From Ruegeria sp. THAF57 (GTDB lineage Bacteria; Pseudomonadota; Alphaproteobacteria; Rhodobacterales; Rhodobacteraceae), in contig NZ_CAIWNQ010000003.1 in NCBI RefSeq assembly GCF_903914075.1, forward strand, positions 372,001-436,000: a stretch of 64,000 nt of DNA, read 5' to 3'. Shown here piece by piece: positions 23,779 through 33,136 of the stretch; the stretch's first letter is position 1, and every line of letters begins with the position of its first letter. The translations under genes and the position numbers were made by a program. The notes under the pieces were generated by a model. That model worked only from the letters and a program-made list of their open reading frames with translations. It had not been told where the DNA came from and did not search any database.

Positions 23779-25152
23779 ATGAACAAGGTGATGACATATC
23801 GCGGCCATTTCCGGGCCATTGCCGTACTGGGCCTGCCGTTGATCGGCGGGCATCTGGCACAGTTTGCCATTGGTCTGACCGATACCATCATGCTGGGCTG
23901 GTATGGGGTCGAGGCGCTGGCCGCAGTCACGCTAGCCAGCAGCTATTACTTTGTGCTGTTCCTGTTTGGGGCCGGGTTTGGTTGGGCCGTTATGCCCATC
24001 GTTGCCACCGCCGCCGCCGAAGAGGACGAGACGAGCATCCGCCGATCGACCCGCATGGGGCTGTGGCTTTCTTTGATTTATGCGGCGTTGATGATGCCGC
24101 TTTTGTGGTGGTCCTACCCGATCCTGATTGCATTGGATCAAGAGCCGGAGGTGGCCAAAACCGCGTCCGAATACCTGCGGGTTGCAGGCTGGGGGTTGTT
24201 TCCAGCGCTTATTGTGATGGTGCTGAAATCTTATCTGGCGGCGCTCGAGCGCACTCAGATCGTTTTGTGGATCACCGTCACGGCCGCCGTGGTCAACGGG
24301 TTCACCAACTATGCGCTGATCTTTGGCAACTGGGGGGCGCCAGAGCTTGGCGTTATTGGTGCGGCTATTGCCTCGGTGGTGACACAGATCGTTTCATTGG
24401 TATTCGTCGTAATCTATGCAGTGCGCGTTTTGCCTGAACACAGCCTGTTTCAACGCTTCTGGCGGCCGGATTGGGAGTTCTTTTTCAGCGTCCTGAGGTT
24501 GGGCGTGCCAATTGGCCTGACCACATTGGCCGAGGTCAGCCTGTTTGCAATGTCAGCGATCATGATGGGCTGGCTGGGTCAGGTGCCGCTGGCTGCGCAC
24601 GGGATCGCGCTGAACCTCGCCTCCGCCACGTTCATGGTGCATCTGGGCCTGTCTAATGCGGCGACGATCCGCGCGGGTAATGCGTTGGGGCGCAAAGATC
24701 GGGCGCATCTTGAAAAAGGGGCGATCGCGGTGACGGGGATGTCATTGGTGATGTCGATCCTGACCGTGATCCTGTTCCTGACCTGCGCCGAGCCGTTGAT
24801 TTCGCTTTTCATGGAACCCGATGATCCGCAGCGCTCGCAAATCCTGCTGATCGGAACCGGGCTTCTGGCGATGGCGGCACTGTTTCAACTGGTGGACGGG
24901 GCGCAAGTTATCGCCCTGGGCCTGTTACGCGGGCTACAGGATGCCAAGATACCAATGGTGATGGCGGGGCTCAGCTATTGGGTAATTGGAATCCCGGCCT
25001 CGTATTACTTTGGCTTTGTCCGCGGGATGGACGGCATCGGCGTCTGGCTCGGCCTCGTTCTGGGACTGGCCTGCGCAGCCGTTCTTCTGATGGCCCGGTT
25101 CTGGCTGCGGTCCGTTCGCGAGGTTCCGATGGCGGCCAGCAATTCGGCCTGA
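23779..25152 (+). CDS. MATE family multidrug efflux transporter (NorM-like)
   Basis: A 457-residue inner-membrane antiporter with about 12 hydrophobic segments in two related six-helix bundles. It shows the early GLPLIGGHLAQFAIGLTDTI and mid-protein GVPIGLTTLAEVSLFAMSAI segments that are paired in the two halves, and GNALGRKD and the late QLVDGAQVIALGLLRGLQD motif common to NorM-type MATE proteins. These proteins export cationic drugs or metabolites in exchange for Na+ or H+. The start at 23779 is used; an alternative ATG is at 23791. It is not close in sequence to the second MATE gene in the window at 56.0 kb. Confidence 0.92.
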   Translation: MNKVMTYRGHFRAIAVLGLPLIGGHLAQFAIGLTDTIMLGWYGVEALAAVTLASSYYFVLFLFGAGFGWAVMPIVATAAAEEDETSIRRSTRMGLWLSLIYAALMMPLLWWSYPILIALDQEPEVAKTASEYLRVAGWGLFPALIVMVLKSYLAALERTQIVLWITVTAAVVNGFTNYALIFGNWGAPELGVIGAAIASVVTQIVSLVFVVIYAVRVLPEHSLFQRFWRPDWEFFFSVLRLGVPIGLTTLAEVSLFAMSAIMMGWLGQVPLAAHGIALNLASATFMVHLGLSNAATIRAGNALGRKDRAHLEKGAIAVTGMSLVMSILTVILFLTCAEPLISLFMEPDDPQRSQILLIGTGLLAMAALFQLVDGAQVIALGLLRGLQDAKIPMVMAGLSYWVIGIPASYYFGFVRGMDGIGVWLGLVLGLACAAVLLMARFWLRSVREVPMAASNSA

Positions 25153-25554
25153 TCAGCTTTTGTCTAAGCGATCCGCTTTCTTGCGCACCAGCACCGACCG
25201 CAGATCGTGCATCGCCAGCAGCAACCGGTCCGTGACGTCTTCAAGCTGTTCGTCGGTTGCCTTGGATTGCGCCCATTGCGCGGTCAGATTCAGGTAGTCG
25301 ACCGCCCGGTGAATGTCGTCGATATCCCGGCGGGCCAACAGCTCTTTGCGCTCGTCCATCCACCGCTCGATTTCAGTCCGATCCGCCTCGGACAGCGAGC
25401 GTTGGCCATGTGGTTTGACCTCACCATTGCGGATATTGATGACAGCAATCTGATCCATTTCGATCCGGCGCTGGCGGTTTTCAGTGTCGATCTTGAAAAC
25501 CGCTGCACCGTTTTCTCGAACACGGAAATAGTATTCAGGCAACATTGCTGTCAT
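25153..25554 (-). CDS. Conserved small protein of unknown function
   Basis: A soluble 133-residue protein. The N-terminus (PEYYFRVRENGAAVFKIDTENRQRRIEMDQIAVIN) suggests a short beta-sheet region, and the rest is strongly helical and charged (RTEIERWMDERKELLARR and a C-terminal helix ending in DRLDKS). No Cys, signal or membrane segment. I do not recognise a named family. The ATG at 25554 has GGAGG seven bases upstream and lies 11 bp after the stop of the aminotransferase gene, so the two are probably one transcript. The small spacing is the main clue to its role. Confidence 0.7.
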   Translation of the reverse strand: MTAMLPEYYFRVRENGAAVFKIDTENRQRRIEMDQIAVINIRNGEVKPHGQRSLSEADRTEIERWMDERKELLARRDIDDIHRAVDYLNLTAQWAQSKATDEQLEDVTDRLLLAMHDLRSVLVRKKADRLDKS

Positions 25555-25565
25555 GAAACCTCCGA

Positions 25566-26789
<1,224 letters not shown>

Positions 26790-26859
26790 TCAACTTGTCT
26801 GTCATAGGGTGCGCCCGAATGACGATCAAGCAATATGACCTATAGAATTGGAGACCCGA

Positions 26860-27252
26860 ATGAACGATGAAAACGACTGGTATGGGCCGGACGCTGCAAC
26901 ATTCGGGGATCGGTTGGCTGGCGCGCGTGAAGCCGGTGGAATGACCCAGTCTCAATTGGCGCGCCGATTGGGGGTAAAGAAGGCCACGATCGCAGCGTGG
27001 GAAAATGACCTGTCCGAGCCTCGGGCCAATCGTTTGTCGATGCTGGCTGGCATGGTCAATGTCTCGATCATGTGGTTGCTGACGGGGGAAGGCGAGGGGA
27101 TGGATGCGCCTGTCGAAGCCGACGAAAGCGCGCCCGAACTGGCCGAAGTCGTTGCTGAACTACGCTCGATCCGGGGTGAAATGCGCGCCAGCTCCGAGCG
27201 CGCAGCGCGTCTGGAAAAGCGCGTCCGACTGATGCTGGAGCAAAGCAAATGA
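26860..27252 (+). CDS. XRE-type helix-turn-helix regulator
   Basis: A 130-residue DNA-binding protein with a Cro/CI-like helix-turn-helix (MTQSQLARRLGVKKATIAAW, about residues 29-48), a helical linker (SMLAGMVNVSIMWLLTGEGEG) and a C-terminal coiled-coil-like segment (ELRSIRGEMRASSERAARLEKR) likely for dimerisation. The start at 26860 follows GGAGA; a TTG at 26848 overlaps it. Its last codons overlap the sdhE-like gene start by four bases, so the two are co-translated. Its targets are not evident; conservation of this XRE-sdhE pair elsewhere would suggest control of succinate dehydrogenase flavinylation, which is an inference. Confidence 0.85.
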   Translation: MNDENDWYGPDAATFGDRLAGAREAGGMTQSQLARRLGVKKATIAAWENDLSEPRANRLSMLAGMVNVSIMWLLTGEGEGMDAPVEADESAPELAEVVAELRSIRGEMRASSERAARLEKRVRLMLEQSK

Positions 27253-27506
27253 CCGAAACCCGGGACGTCAGGATCAAACGCCTGAAAATGCGATCTATGC
27301 GTCGGGGGATCAAGGAAATGGACTTGATTTTGTCGGCTTATGCGGATCGGAACCTAGCCGGAATGGATAGGGGCGGGTTGGATAATTATGACGCGCTTCT
27401 GCACGAAAACGATCAGGACCTTTATCAGTGGGTGACAGGTCAGGTCGCGCCGCCTGCGCACTATTCCGATTTAATTTCCGATATCGCTCAAACGTTTCAA
27501 AAATAA
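27249..27506 (+). CDS. sdhE: Succinate dehydrogenase assembly factor 2 (SdhE/DUF339)
   Basis: A small (85 residues) helical protein that promotes covalent attachment of FAD to succinate dehydrogenase SdhA. The conserved RGxxE motif appears as RRGIKEMDLIL (about residues 18-28), followed by the usual YDALLHENDQDLYQWVTGQ region containing the second conserved segment. Size and motif match the family well. The ATG overlaps the stop of the XRE regulator gene (ATGA). It is followed by a 78-bp A/T-rich gap with imperfect inverted repeats before the MarR-type gene, which has its own GGAGG site. Confidence 0.9.
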   Translation: MTETRDVRIKRLKMRSMRRGIKEMDLILSAYADRNLAGMDRGGLDNYDALLHENDQDLYQWVTGQVAPPAHYSDLISDIAQTFQK

Positions 27507-27584
27507 CGGAAAAACGGATTTAACTGATTTTTCGGTTTTTCGATTCATGCTGCGTGAAACAGCGCGATTGAATCGGAGGATCGG

Positions 27585-28082
27585 ATGAGTATGGAAATGC
27601 AGGTCTCCGCGCCGGCGGCCAAGGGTTTCATGACCAGTTACCTTGAGGCGCTCGCCTTGGTCGAGCGGCTGCACCGTCTGCTTCTGGATGTCATCAAGGA
27701 TGAATTCGAACGCGTCGGCGTGTTGGAAATCAACGCTGTGCAGGCGTTGCTTCTGTTCAATATAGGCGATCACGAGGTTACGGCTGGTGAATTGAAAAGC
27801 CGTGGATACTATCAGGGCAGCAACGTCAGCTATAACCTGAAAAAACTGGTTGAAATGGGCTATATGCATCATCAACGGTGCGAGATTGATCGCCGCTCCG
27901 TCCGGGTGCGACTGACCCCACAGGGGCGGCAGATCAGGGACATCGTATCCGAGTTGTTTTCTCGTCATGCCGAAGGTCTGCAATCCCGCGGGGTGCTGGA
28001 ATTCGAAGGGATCGAAGACATCACGGGGTCATTGCGCCGGGTCGAGCGGTATTGGACTGATCAGATCCGCTATATTTACTAG
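27585..28082 (+). CDS. MarR-like winged-helix regulator (LdtR-type)
   Basis: A 165-residue winged-helix transcription factor. The recognition region is VTAGELKSRGYYQGSNVSYNLKKLVEMGY (given here in part, near residues 65-95), flanked by dimerisation helices at both ends, and a wing with CEIDRRSVRVRLTPQG. The arrangement and the YYQGSNVSYN sequence match the MarR subgroup represented by LdtR in Rhizobiales, reported to control cell-wall and stress genes. GGAGG lies before the ATG at 27585. It converges on the DUF1194 genes without an intergenic gap, the opposing stop being next to its own. Target genes are unknown. Confidence 0.85.
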   Translation: MSMEMQVSAPAAKGFMTSYLEALALVERLHRLLLDVIKDEFERVGVLEINAVQALLLFNIGDHEVTAGELKSRGYYQGSNVSYNLKKLVEMGYMHHQRCEIDRRSVRVRLTPQGRQIRDIVSELFSRHAEGLQSRGVLEFEGIEDITGSLRRVERYWTDQIRYIY

Positions 28083-28805
28083 CTAGGGGCGGGTGGTCCG
28101 GCCGACCTCGGACAGGGACAGGCTCTCTAACTCTCGGATAAGTTTGCGAGTCATCGCAGCTTTGTAGTCGTCGAACCCCAGCGCGACTTCCACAAAAGCA
28201 TCGGGGCCCATTATGACCGAGGCGGTGAAATAGGCCGTCAGTTCACTGACCTGAACCGTGCGCTGATCGGACTGATCGGCGTCGTCGACCCCGATGACCA
28301 GCCCATTGATGGTGATCCCACTTCGGGACAGCTCGTTCTTGACCTCTTGTGGATGGGGGCCAAGGTTGCGTTTGCCATCCCCGGACAGATCAAGTGTTCG
28401 TTTCCAGCATTCGGACTGTTGCGCCAATAGATCGGCCCCGAACTGCATCGCCGACCCAAGCGCCGTGCCTTGCGGCGCATTGCTGCGGGTTACCGAGCTT
28501 AAATTGGCTTCAATCCGCGCAAGGTCTTGGCGAACGCGGATATCGGTCCAGTTCACAAGGATACGCTGGTGATGGGTTTCACTCCATTCGAAGATCGCCA
28601 TTCGCACCGGAGCTAACCCTTCGGACAGGATCAACTGTTGGACTTCCGGGCTTTGCAACGCAGCAGCGACACCATCCAGTTGCAACCGGTATTCCGCCTG
28701 ATCGACAGACCCCGATACGTCCAGACCCAGGGCCAGCGCCTGTCTGCAGTCACACGCCGCCGGGCTGCCCAGAAAAGAAGCCGCAATTGCGATCGGGCGT
28801 ATCAT
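28083..28805 (-). CDS. DUF1194 von Willebrand A-like secreted protein (copy 2)
   Basis: A 240-residue protein with an N-terminal signal-like segment (MIRPIAIAASFLGSPAACDC) and a von Willebrand factor A-like domain. The metal-ion-dependent adhesion motif DVSGSVD (about residues 29-35) and a second piece DLSGDGKRN are intact. DUF1194 proteins are common in Rhodobacterales and of unknown role; an extracytoplasmic metal-dependent binding function is likely. The start at 28805 overlaps the previous gene's stop by four bases. It is a diverged tandem paralogue of the gene at 28802-29506. Confidence 0.85.
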   Translation of the reverse strand: MIRPIAIAASFLGSPAACDCRQALALGLDVSGSVDQAEYRLQLDGVAAALQSPEVQQLILSEGLAPVRMAIFEWSETHHQRILVNWTDIRVRQDLARIEANLSSVTRSNAPQGTALGSAMQFGADLLAQQSECWKRTLDLSGDGKRNLGPHPQEVKNELSRSGITINGLVIGVDDADQSDQRTVQVSELTAYFTASVIMGPDAFVEVALGFDDYKAAMTRKLIRELESLSLSEVGRTTRP

Positions 28806-29506
28806 TCGGGGTCGGCATCTTCAAGGGCGCCGATTTGCAACCCTTTCAGTTCGCGTTCCAGTTTGCGCCGCATTGCGCGTTCAAAGTCCTCGAAGCCCTG
28901 CGCGACTTCCAGAAACGCGCCGGGGCCATGCAGGACGTTGTTTTCGAAAAACGGGATAAGAAACAACTCTCCCTCAAAATCCGCGGCATTGATGACCAGA
29001 CCGTTAACCACCGTGTTTTCGAACGGGAAGTGCCTGTACGCGGAATCCGGCCCGTACCCATCGTTGTTAGACCCATCACCAGACAGGTCGATGGTTTGGA
29101 ACAGGCACGCCGGAGCCTGTTGCATCAACGTCGCCCCGAATGCCAGCGCGTATCCCATGGCGGTTGCCGAACCACTGTCGGTTCTGACCGAGCCTTGAAC
29201 CGTCGCGGCTGCTGTTAGCAGATCAGCCTGCGTTCGGATCATTGTCCAGTCCAGAATGACGTGTTGTGTGTCGCGGCCGCTCCATTCGTAAACGGCCAGG
29301 GCGACGGGCATGGGCGACGAAAAAAACGCCTGCTTGACCTCGGGCGCGATAAGGGCAGCGGCTAAACCCTGCCGCTGCAAGATATCCTCGGCCGCATCGA
29401 CCGAGGTCGAGATATCCATAGCCAGCGCAAGGGCGAGGCGGCAGGTCTCGGCCTTCAGGGGGCCGGCCATAAAGGCCAGACCCAATGTTGCAAGCCAGCG
29501 GATCAC
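28802..29506 (-). CDS. DUF1194 von Willebrand A-like secreted protein (copy 1)
   Basis: A 234-residue paralogue of the following gene, with a signal peptide (MIRWLATLGLAFMAGPLKAE). The metal-site motif reads DISTSVD: the DxSxS pattern survives although Gly is replaced by Thr. IDLSGDGSNNDG is the second metal-site region. A matched pair of Cys (ETCRLAL and PACLFQT) fits a disulfide in the periplasm. It starts four bases inside the end of the gloA-like gene, and ends four bases inside the next gene, giving a three-gene run (gloA-like, copy 1, copy 2) with coupled translation. Function unknown. Confidence 0.85.
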   Translation of the reverse strand: MIRWLATLGLAFMAGPLKAETCRLALALAMDISTSVDAAEDILQRQGLAAALIAPEVKQAFFSSPMPVALAVYEWSGRDTQHVILDWTMIRTQADLLTAAATVQGSVRTDSGSATAMGYALAFGATLMQQAPACLFQTIDLSGDGSNNDGYGPDSAYRHFPFENTVVNGLVINAADFEGELFLIPFFENNVLHGPGAFLEVAQGFEDFERAMRRKLERELKGLQIGALEDADPE

Positions 29507-29931
29507 CAGTGGCCAGTGCTGTCCATGCTGACCCAGGGCTCTGCTGGGGCCAAAGCTTCACCGTTCTGGAGCAGCTCGACAGAAATATTGTCAGGTGACC
29601 GCACGAAAGCCATTCTGCCGTCACGTGGCGGACGGTTGATAACCACGCCGTTGTCCTGCAACTGCTGGCACATGTCATAGATGTTGTCCACGCCATAGGC
29701 GAGGTGCCCGAAATGCCGGCTGTCACTGGGCAGCGCATCATCCCCATCCCAGTTGTAAGTCAGCTCAATCGGCCGGTCCTCCTGTCCCGGAGGCGCCATG
29801 AAGATCAAGGAAAAACGCCCCTCTTCACTTTCGTAGCGGCGTGTCTCTTTCAGGCCAAGCAGCTCATAAAACGCCATGGATTTCTCCAGATCTTTAACGC
29901 GCACCATGGTGTGGAGGTATGTGAGCCCCAT
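29503..29931 (-). CDS. gloA: Lactoylglutathione lyase (glyoxalase I)
   Basis: A 142-residue single-domain glyoxalase I, which converts the hemithioacetal of methylglyoxal and glutathione to S-lactoylglutathione. The four metal ligands of the family can be placed: His in YLHTMVRV (residue 7), Glu in PIELTYNW, His in SRHFGHLAYGVD and Glu in NISVELLQNG. The vicinal-oxygen-chelate beta-alpha pattern is repeated twice as expected. It heads the run with the two DUF1194 genes, although a shared function is not obvious. Start codon at 29931, divergent from thyX with 175 bp between. Confidence 0.92.
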   Translation of the reverse strand: MGLTYLHTMVRVKDLEKSMAFYELLGLKETRRYESEEGRFSLIFMAPPGQEDRPIELTYNWDGDDALPSDSRHFGHLAYGVDNIYDMCQQLQDNGVVINRPPRDGRMAFVRSPDNISVELLQNGEALAPAEPWVSMDSTGHW

Positions 29932-30106
29932 TGCGGCTTCCTTTCTATCTCGGTGATAGCCTGCAGATTAGCGCGCAGACCAAGCGTGTCGAGAGGTCGC
30001 CGGGGCACATTTTATAATTTGCTGTGCAGGGCGCACATATCGCGGTTCCGGTCGTGGGGTTGTCGAGATATAGTGGTGGGCGACTCATTGCTGGAAAGGA
30101 ATATTC

Positions 30107-31018
30107 ATGCCGCTGTCCACCGACCAACTGGCCGAGATCGAAGCGCAACGGGCGCAATCGCATCCAACACGCCGCGTTGTGGCAGCGGGAATGGAGGAAC
30201 ACCTTTACACCGCGCATCAGGTCCTGGACCACGGTTTTGTGCGCGTGATCGACTATATGGGCGATGATGCCGCCATTTGTCAGGCCGCCCGCGTTTCCTA
30301 TGGCAAGGGCACCAAATCCGTTCAGAACGACGAAGGCCTGATACGCTATTTGATGCGGCATTGGCATTCGACCCCGTTCGAGATGTGCGAGATCAAGCTG
30401 CACGTCAAACTGCCCGTCTTCGTCGCGCGTCAGTGGATTCGGCACCGGACGGCAAATGTGAACGAATACTCGGCCCGTTACTCGATCCTTGATCGTGAGT
30501 TCTACATCCCCGCGCCCGACCACGTCGCGGCGCAGTCCGAGATCAACAACCAGGGCCGAGGTGACGCCCTGCAGGGGGAAGAGGCCGCGCGCGTTCTGGA
30601 AATGCTCAAGGCAGACAGTGCCCGCTGTTACGACAACTACGAGGCGATGATCAGTCAGGATGGCCAGCAAGGATTGGCGCGCGAATTGGCGCGGATGAAC
30701 TTGCCAGCAAATATTTATACGCAATGGTATTGGAAGGTGGACCTGCACAATCTGTTCCACTTCCTGCGTTTGCGCGCTGACCCGCATGCTCAGTATGAAA
30801 TCCGTGTTTATGCCGACACCATGTGCAAGATCGTCGCCGACTGGGTGCCGTTTGCCTATCGTGCGTTCGAAGACTATCGGCTGGGCGCGGTGAACCTGTC
30901 TGCGCAGATGGTCGATTGCCTGCGCAGAATGCTGTCGGGCGAGGCTGTGACACAGGAGAATTCAGGGATGACCGCGCGGGAATGGCGCGAGTTTCAGGGT
31001 GTCATCCAGAAAGGGTGA
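30107..31018 (+). CDS. thyX: Flavin-dependent thymidylate synthase ThyX
   Basis: A 303-residue FAD-dependent thymidylate synthase that makes dTMP from dUMP using methylenetetrahydrofolate and NADPH. The ThyX signature RHRxxxxNExSxRY is seen as [15 protein letters not shown] (about residues 105-119). The protein also has the flavin-binding [11 protein letters not shown] region and the late [21 protein letters not shown] region (seen as [17 protein letters not shown]). The family is usual in Rhodobacterales that lack ThyA. AAAGGA precedes the ATG at 30107. The gene stands alone between divergent gloA and a small secreted-protein gene. Confidence 0.96.
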   Translation: MPLSTDQLAEIEAQRAQSHPTRRVVAAGMEEHLYTAHQVLDHGFVRVIDYMGDDAAICQAARVSYGKGTKSVQNDEGLIRYLMRHWHSTPFEMCEIKLHVKLPVFVARQWIRHRTANVNEYSARYSILDREFYIPAPDHVAAQSEINNQGRGDALQGEEAARVLEMLKADSARCYDNYEAMISQDGQQGLARELARMNLPANIYTQWYWKVDLHNLFHFLRLRADPHAQYEIRVYADTMCKIVADWVPFAYRAFEDYRLGAVNLSAQMVDCLRRMLSGEAVTQENSGMTAREWREFQGVIQKG

Positions 31019-31079
31019 TACTCGGCTGAAGCATATCGGTTGTCTATACATTTTGTCATGAAACTGTTACGGTCAGTGC

Positions 31080-31388
31080 ATGACACTTGTGACAGCTCTT
31101 AGATACGTATGCGCTGGGTTGTTGTTGGCGACTCCGGTTTCTGCCAAGTCGCCAATAGCCGAGGTGATCTGCGAACCGACCCCGAAAATGCATGACAAGC
31201 TTCTTCGTCAGTTCGGAGCCAAGCGGCACGCAACCGGCCTGCGTGGACCCGAACAGTTGATGGAGGTCTGGACCAGTAAATCAGGTGACTGGACCATGGT
31301 CGTCACGTATTCGACGGGCACGTCATGCATTGTGGCAATGGGACAAGACTGGCATACCCGTGCCGAAGAAAAACCGGCCCGAGGGTAA
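31080..31388 (+). CDS. Small secreted protein of unknown function
   Basis: A 102-residue protein with a signal peptide (MTLVTALRYVCAGLLLATPVSA; cleavage after SAK likely) and a mature part with two cysteines (VICEPTPK and TSCIVAMGQ) and the segment GPEQLMEVWTSKSGDWTMVVT. I do not recognise the family; small periplasmic proteins of this design are common in roseobacters. No good ribosome binding site is seen before the ATG at 31080, which lowers confidence in the exact start. It ends just before a clear terminator. Confidence 0.7.
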   Translation: MTLVTALRYVCAGLLLATPVSAKSPIAEVICEPTPKMHDKLLRQFGAKRHATGLRGPEQLMEVWTSKSGDWTMVVTYSTGTSCIVAMGQDWHTRAEEKPARG

Positions 31389-31411
31389 GGTCGCACACCT
31401 TTAGCGGCGGA

Positions 31412-31445
31412 CAACGGCTGAAAATTAGCCGTTGGCCTGTTTTTA
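31412..31445 (+). terminator. Intrinsic terminator
   Basis: The 8-bp stem CAACGGCT (31412-31419) and AGCCGTTG (31427-31434) closes a seven-base loop and is followed by GCCTGTTTTTAG. It ends the transcript of the small secreted-protein gene at 31080-31388 and separates it from the converging cold-shock gene. Confidence 0.8.
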
Positions 31446-31466
31446 GTTCCCGCAGTAACGGGGAAA

Positions 31467-31673
31467 TTAAAGCGGCTTCAAATCAGCAGCCATTTGGCGG
31501 CCATCACGTCCGTCTTGCAGCTCGTACGAGATTTTCTGATTGTCAGCGAGCCCGGTCAGACCGGACCGTTCTACGGCCGAGATATGAACAAATACGTCCT
31601 TGCCGCCCTCATCAGGGGCAATAAACCCATAGCCTTTAGTGGTATTAAACCATTTCACGGTGCCAGTTGGCAT
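31467..31673 (-). CDS. cspA: Cold-shock domain protein
   Basis: A single cold-shock domain of 68 residues that binds single-stranded RNA and DNA as an RNA chaperone. Both RNA-binding motifs are present: RNP1 as KGYGFI (residues 13-18) and RNP2 as DVFVHIS (26-32). The N-terminus MPTGTVKWFNTTKGYGF is typical. A 215-bp A/T-rich stretch lies upstream (31674-31888) and is shared with the divergent ArsC-like gene. Long structured leaders control many csp genes, but I see no definite element here. The symbol marks the family, not a proven orthologue. Confidence 0.95.
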   Translation of the reverse strand: MPTGTVKWFNTTKGYGFIAPDEGGKDVFVHISAVERSGLTGLADNQKISYELQDGRDGRQMAADLKPL

Positions 31674-31888
31674 TTCCCGTGTCTCCTTCTACTTACACGT
31701 TGTCCCACAAATTGGTGGGGGTAGTGATTGACGCCACCGCAACACATCACCGCCTCGCCCACACGCCACGGCCCGGATTGCGCATTTCGTCTTTTTCAAC
31801 ATTGCACGGTGAAGTAAAAAATCAAGAATTACCGAGAGAAGCAGGCGAAAATGCTAAAAAATGGCTCAAAATCAGGAGTTGCCTAAAA

Positions 31889-32206
31889 ATGCGCCTTTTT
31901 GGTCTAAAGACATGTGATACTTGCCGTAAGGCTTTGAAATCACTTCCTTCTGCCGAATTTGTTGATGTTCGCAGCCAAGGCGTACCTGAAACTGTACTGT
32001 CTGAGGCGTTCGATATTTTCGGCGGCGGATTGCTCAATACGCGGTCGACAACTTGGCGTGGTCTGGATGAAGAGCAGCGCGCGCGACCTCCGTTAGAGCT
32101 GATACAGGATCATCCGACCCTGATGAAACGCCCGCTGATTGAACGGGATGGCGCTCTTTTTCTGGGTTGGACCCCGGAAACCAAGACAGCACTTGGCGTT
32201 TCCTGA
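31889..32206 (+). CDS. ArsC/Spx-family thioredoxin-fold protein
   Basis: A short (105 residues) member of the arsenate reductase-like ArsC/Spx/YffB family. It begins MRLFGLKTCDTCRKAL with a CxxC centre (residues 9-12), and ends with the KRPLIERDGALFLGW segment typical of the family. It lacks arsenic genes nearby, and YffB-like proteins with CxxC are thought to be glutathione- or thiol-dependent reductases of unknown substrate. AGGAG at 31874-31878 marks the ATG at 31889; the longer frame from 31667 reads through the cold-shock leader and is rejected. Confidence 0.88.
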   Translation: MRLFGLKTCDTCRKALKSLPSAEFVDVRSQGVPETVLSEAFDIFGGGLLNTRSTTWRGLDEEQRARPPLELIQDHPTLMKRPLIERDGALFLGWTPETKTALGVS

Positions 32207-32247
32207 AAGCGTACCTATCTGCTTTGACGCAAGAATGAGGACAAGTG

Positions 32248-32616
32248 ATGCGTAACGCAGCGATGATTTTGGGTGTGATTGCCGGACTGATCGGTATGAT
32301 TGTCGGCTTTTTTGGCTACGGCTATGTAGAGCTGATTGACCGGTTCGGCGAAGTCGAAGGGCTGGCCGAGCAAGTGGACAACGCCCAGCTTATTCAAGCC
32401 ATGTCCATCATTGCGCCCCTGCTGGCAATCGCGGGTGGGGCCATGGCCCATGCGCGGGCACTGTTCGGTGGGATCTTACTGCTGATTTCCGCGGCGGGGA
32501 TGTATTACGCGTTTGGGTTCAATGCGTTTACCATGTTCCCAGTGGCATTTGCTGCGGTGGCGGGCCTCCTTGGGCTGGCCGCGGGTAAACCGGACGAGCC
32601 CAAGGCGCATTTCTAG
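32248..32616 (+). CDS. Small integral membrane protein
   Basis: A 122-residue protein with four hydrophobic segments (about 4-24, 50-66, 70-88 and 93-112) and a short polar loop (ELIDRFGEVEGLAEQVDN) between the first two. No known motif is visible. GAGGA at 32233-32237 supports the ATG at 32248 rather than the GTG just before it. It converges on the doxX-like gene with one base between the two stop codons, so there is no room for a terminator between them. Function unknown; a link to the bufferin operon is possible only by position. Confidence 0.7.
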   Translation: MRNAAMILGVIAGLIGMIVGFFGYGYVELIDRFGEVEGLAEQVDNAQLIQAMSIIAPLLAIAGGAMAHARALFGGILLLISAAGMYYAFGFNAFTMFPVAFAAVAGLLGLAAGKPDEPKAHF

Positions 32617-32617
32617 G

Positions 32618-33136
32618 TCACTTCAGGCGCAGCAGACGATCAAGCGAGATCGGACCTGCGCCGTTGATGACGATCACCAGGAACAGGAACGTCCACATGA
32701 CGCGCTGATCCATCAGTGTGATGGCGTTGTCGAACAGACCACCCAGCTTCACACCGTGGCCGGTGACATCGACAATGGTTTGCACCCACACAAATCCGAT
32801 CATGGCCAGCGCAGCAACCCGTGTCAGCAATCCGACCAGCAGCAAGACCGGCAAAACAAACTCGGCAACCGTACCCAGAAAGATTACGATGCGTTGAAAG
32901 AAGGTCATCTGGGTGACGTCGTACAAAACAGCCTCAGCCGCCTTGGGGAATATCTGACCGAACGCACCGGCAGAGGCTGAGAAAATAGATCCATCTATTT
33001 TCAGCGTCGCAGAGTTCCAATAGTAAACAAACAAAACAGCAACAAAAACCAACCGTGCAAGCGTCGGGGTCAGCCAGTTGGCTGAGCTGTCCAGCCGTCC
33101 CAGAACGTTGTTGTGAAGAGAGATCAGGGCAGTCAT
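32618..33136 (-). CDS. DoxX-family membrane protein of the bufferin operon
   Basis: A 172-residue four-helix protein of the DoxX family: hydrophobic segments near 25-45, 82-102, 105-125 and 145-162. The family contains thiosulfate:quinone oxidoreductase subunits, but most members are uncharacterised. In operons of the DUF692/DUF2063 type a DoxX gene is frequently last, as here, and may pass electrons to or from the quinone pool or help with secretion. The start at 33136 overlaps the end of the DUF2063 gene by four bases. It converges on a small membrane protein gene with no gap. Confidence 0.88.
   Translation of the reverse strand: MTALISLHNNVLGRLDSSANWLTPTLARLVFVAVLFVYYWNSATLKIDGSIFSASAGAFGQIFPKAAEAVLYDVTQMTFFQRIVIFLGTVAEFVLPVLLLVGLLTRVAALAMIGFVWVQTIVDVTGHGVKLGGLFDNAITLMDQRVMWTFLFLVIVINGAGPISLDRLLRLK

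Noticed and set aside
27507..27584. A/T-rich imperfect inverted repeat after sdhE as a terminator or operator
   Set aside because: Pairing is poor after the first eight bases, and no clear stem with a U-tract could be built.
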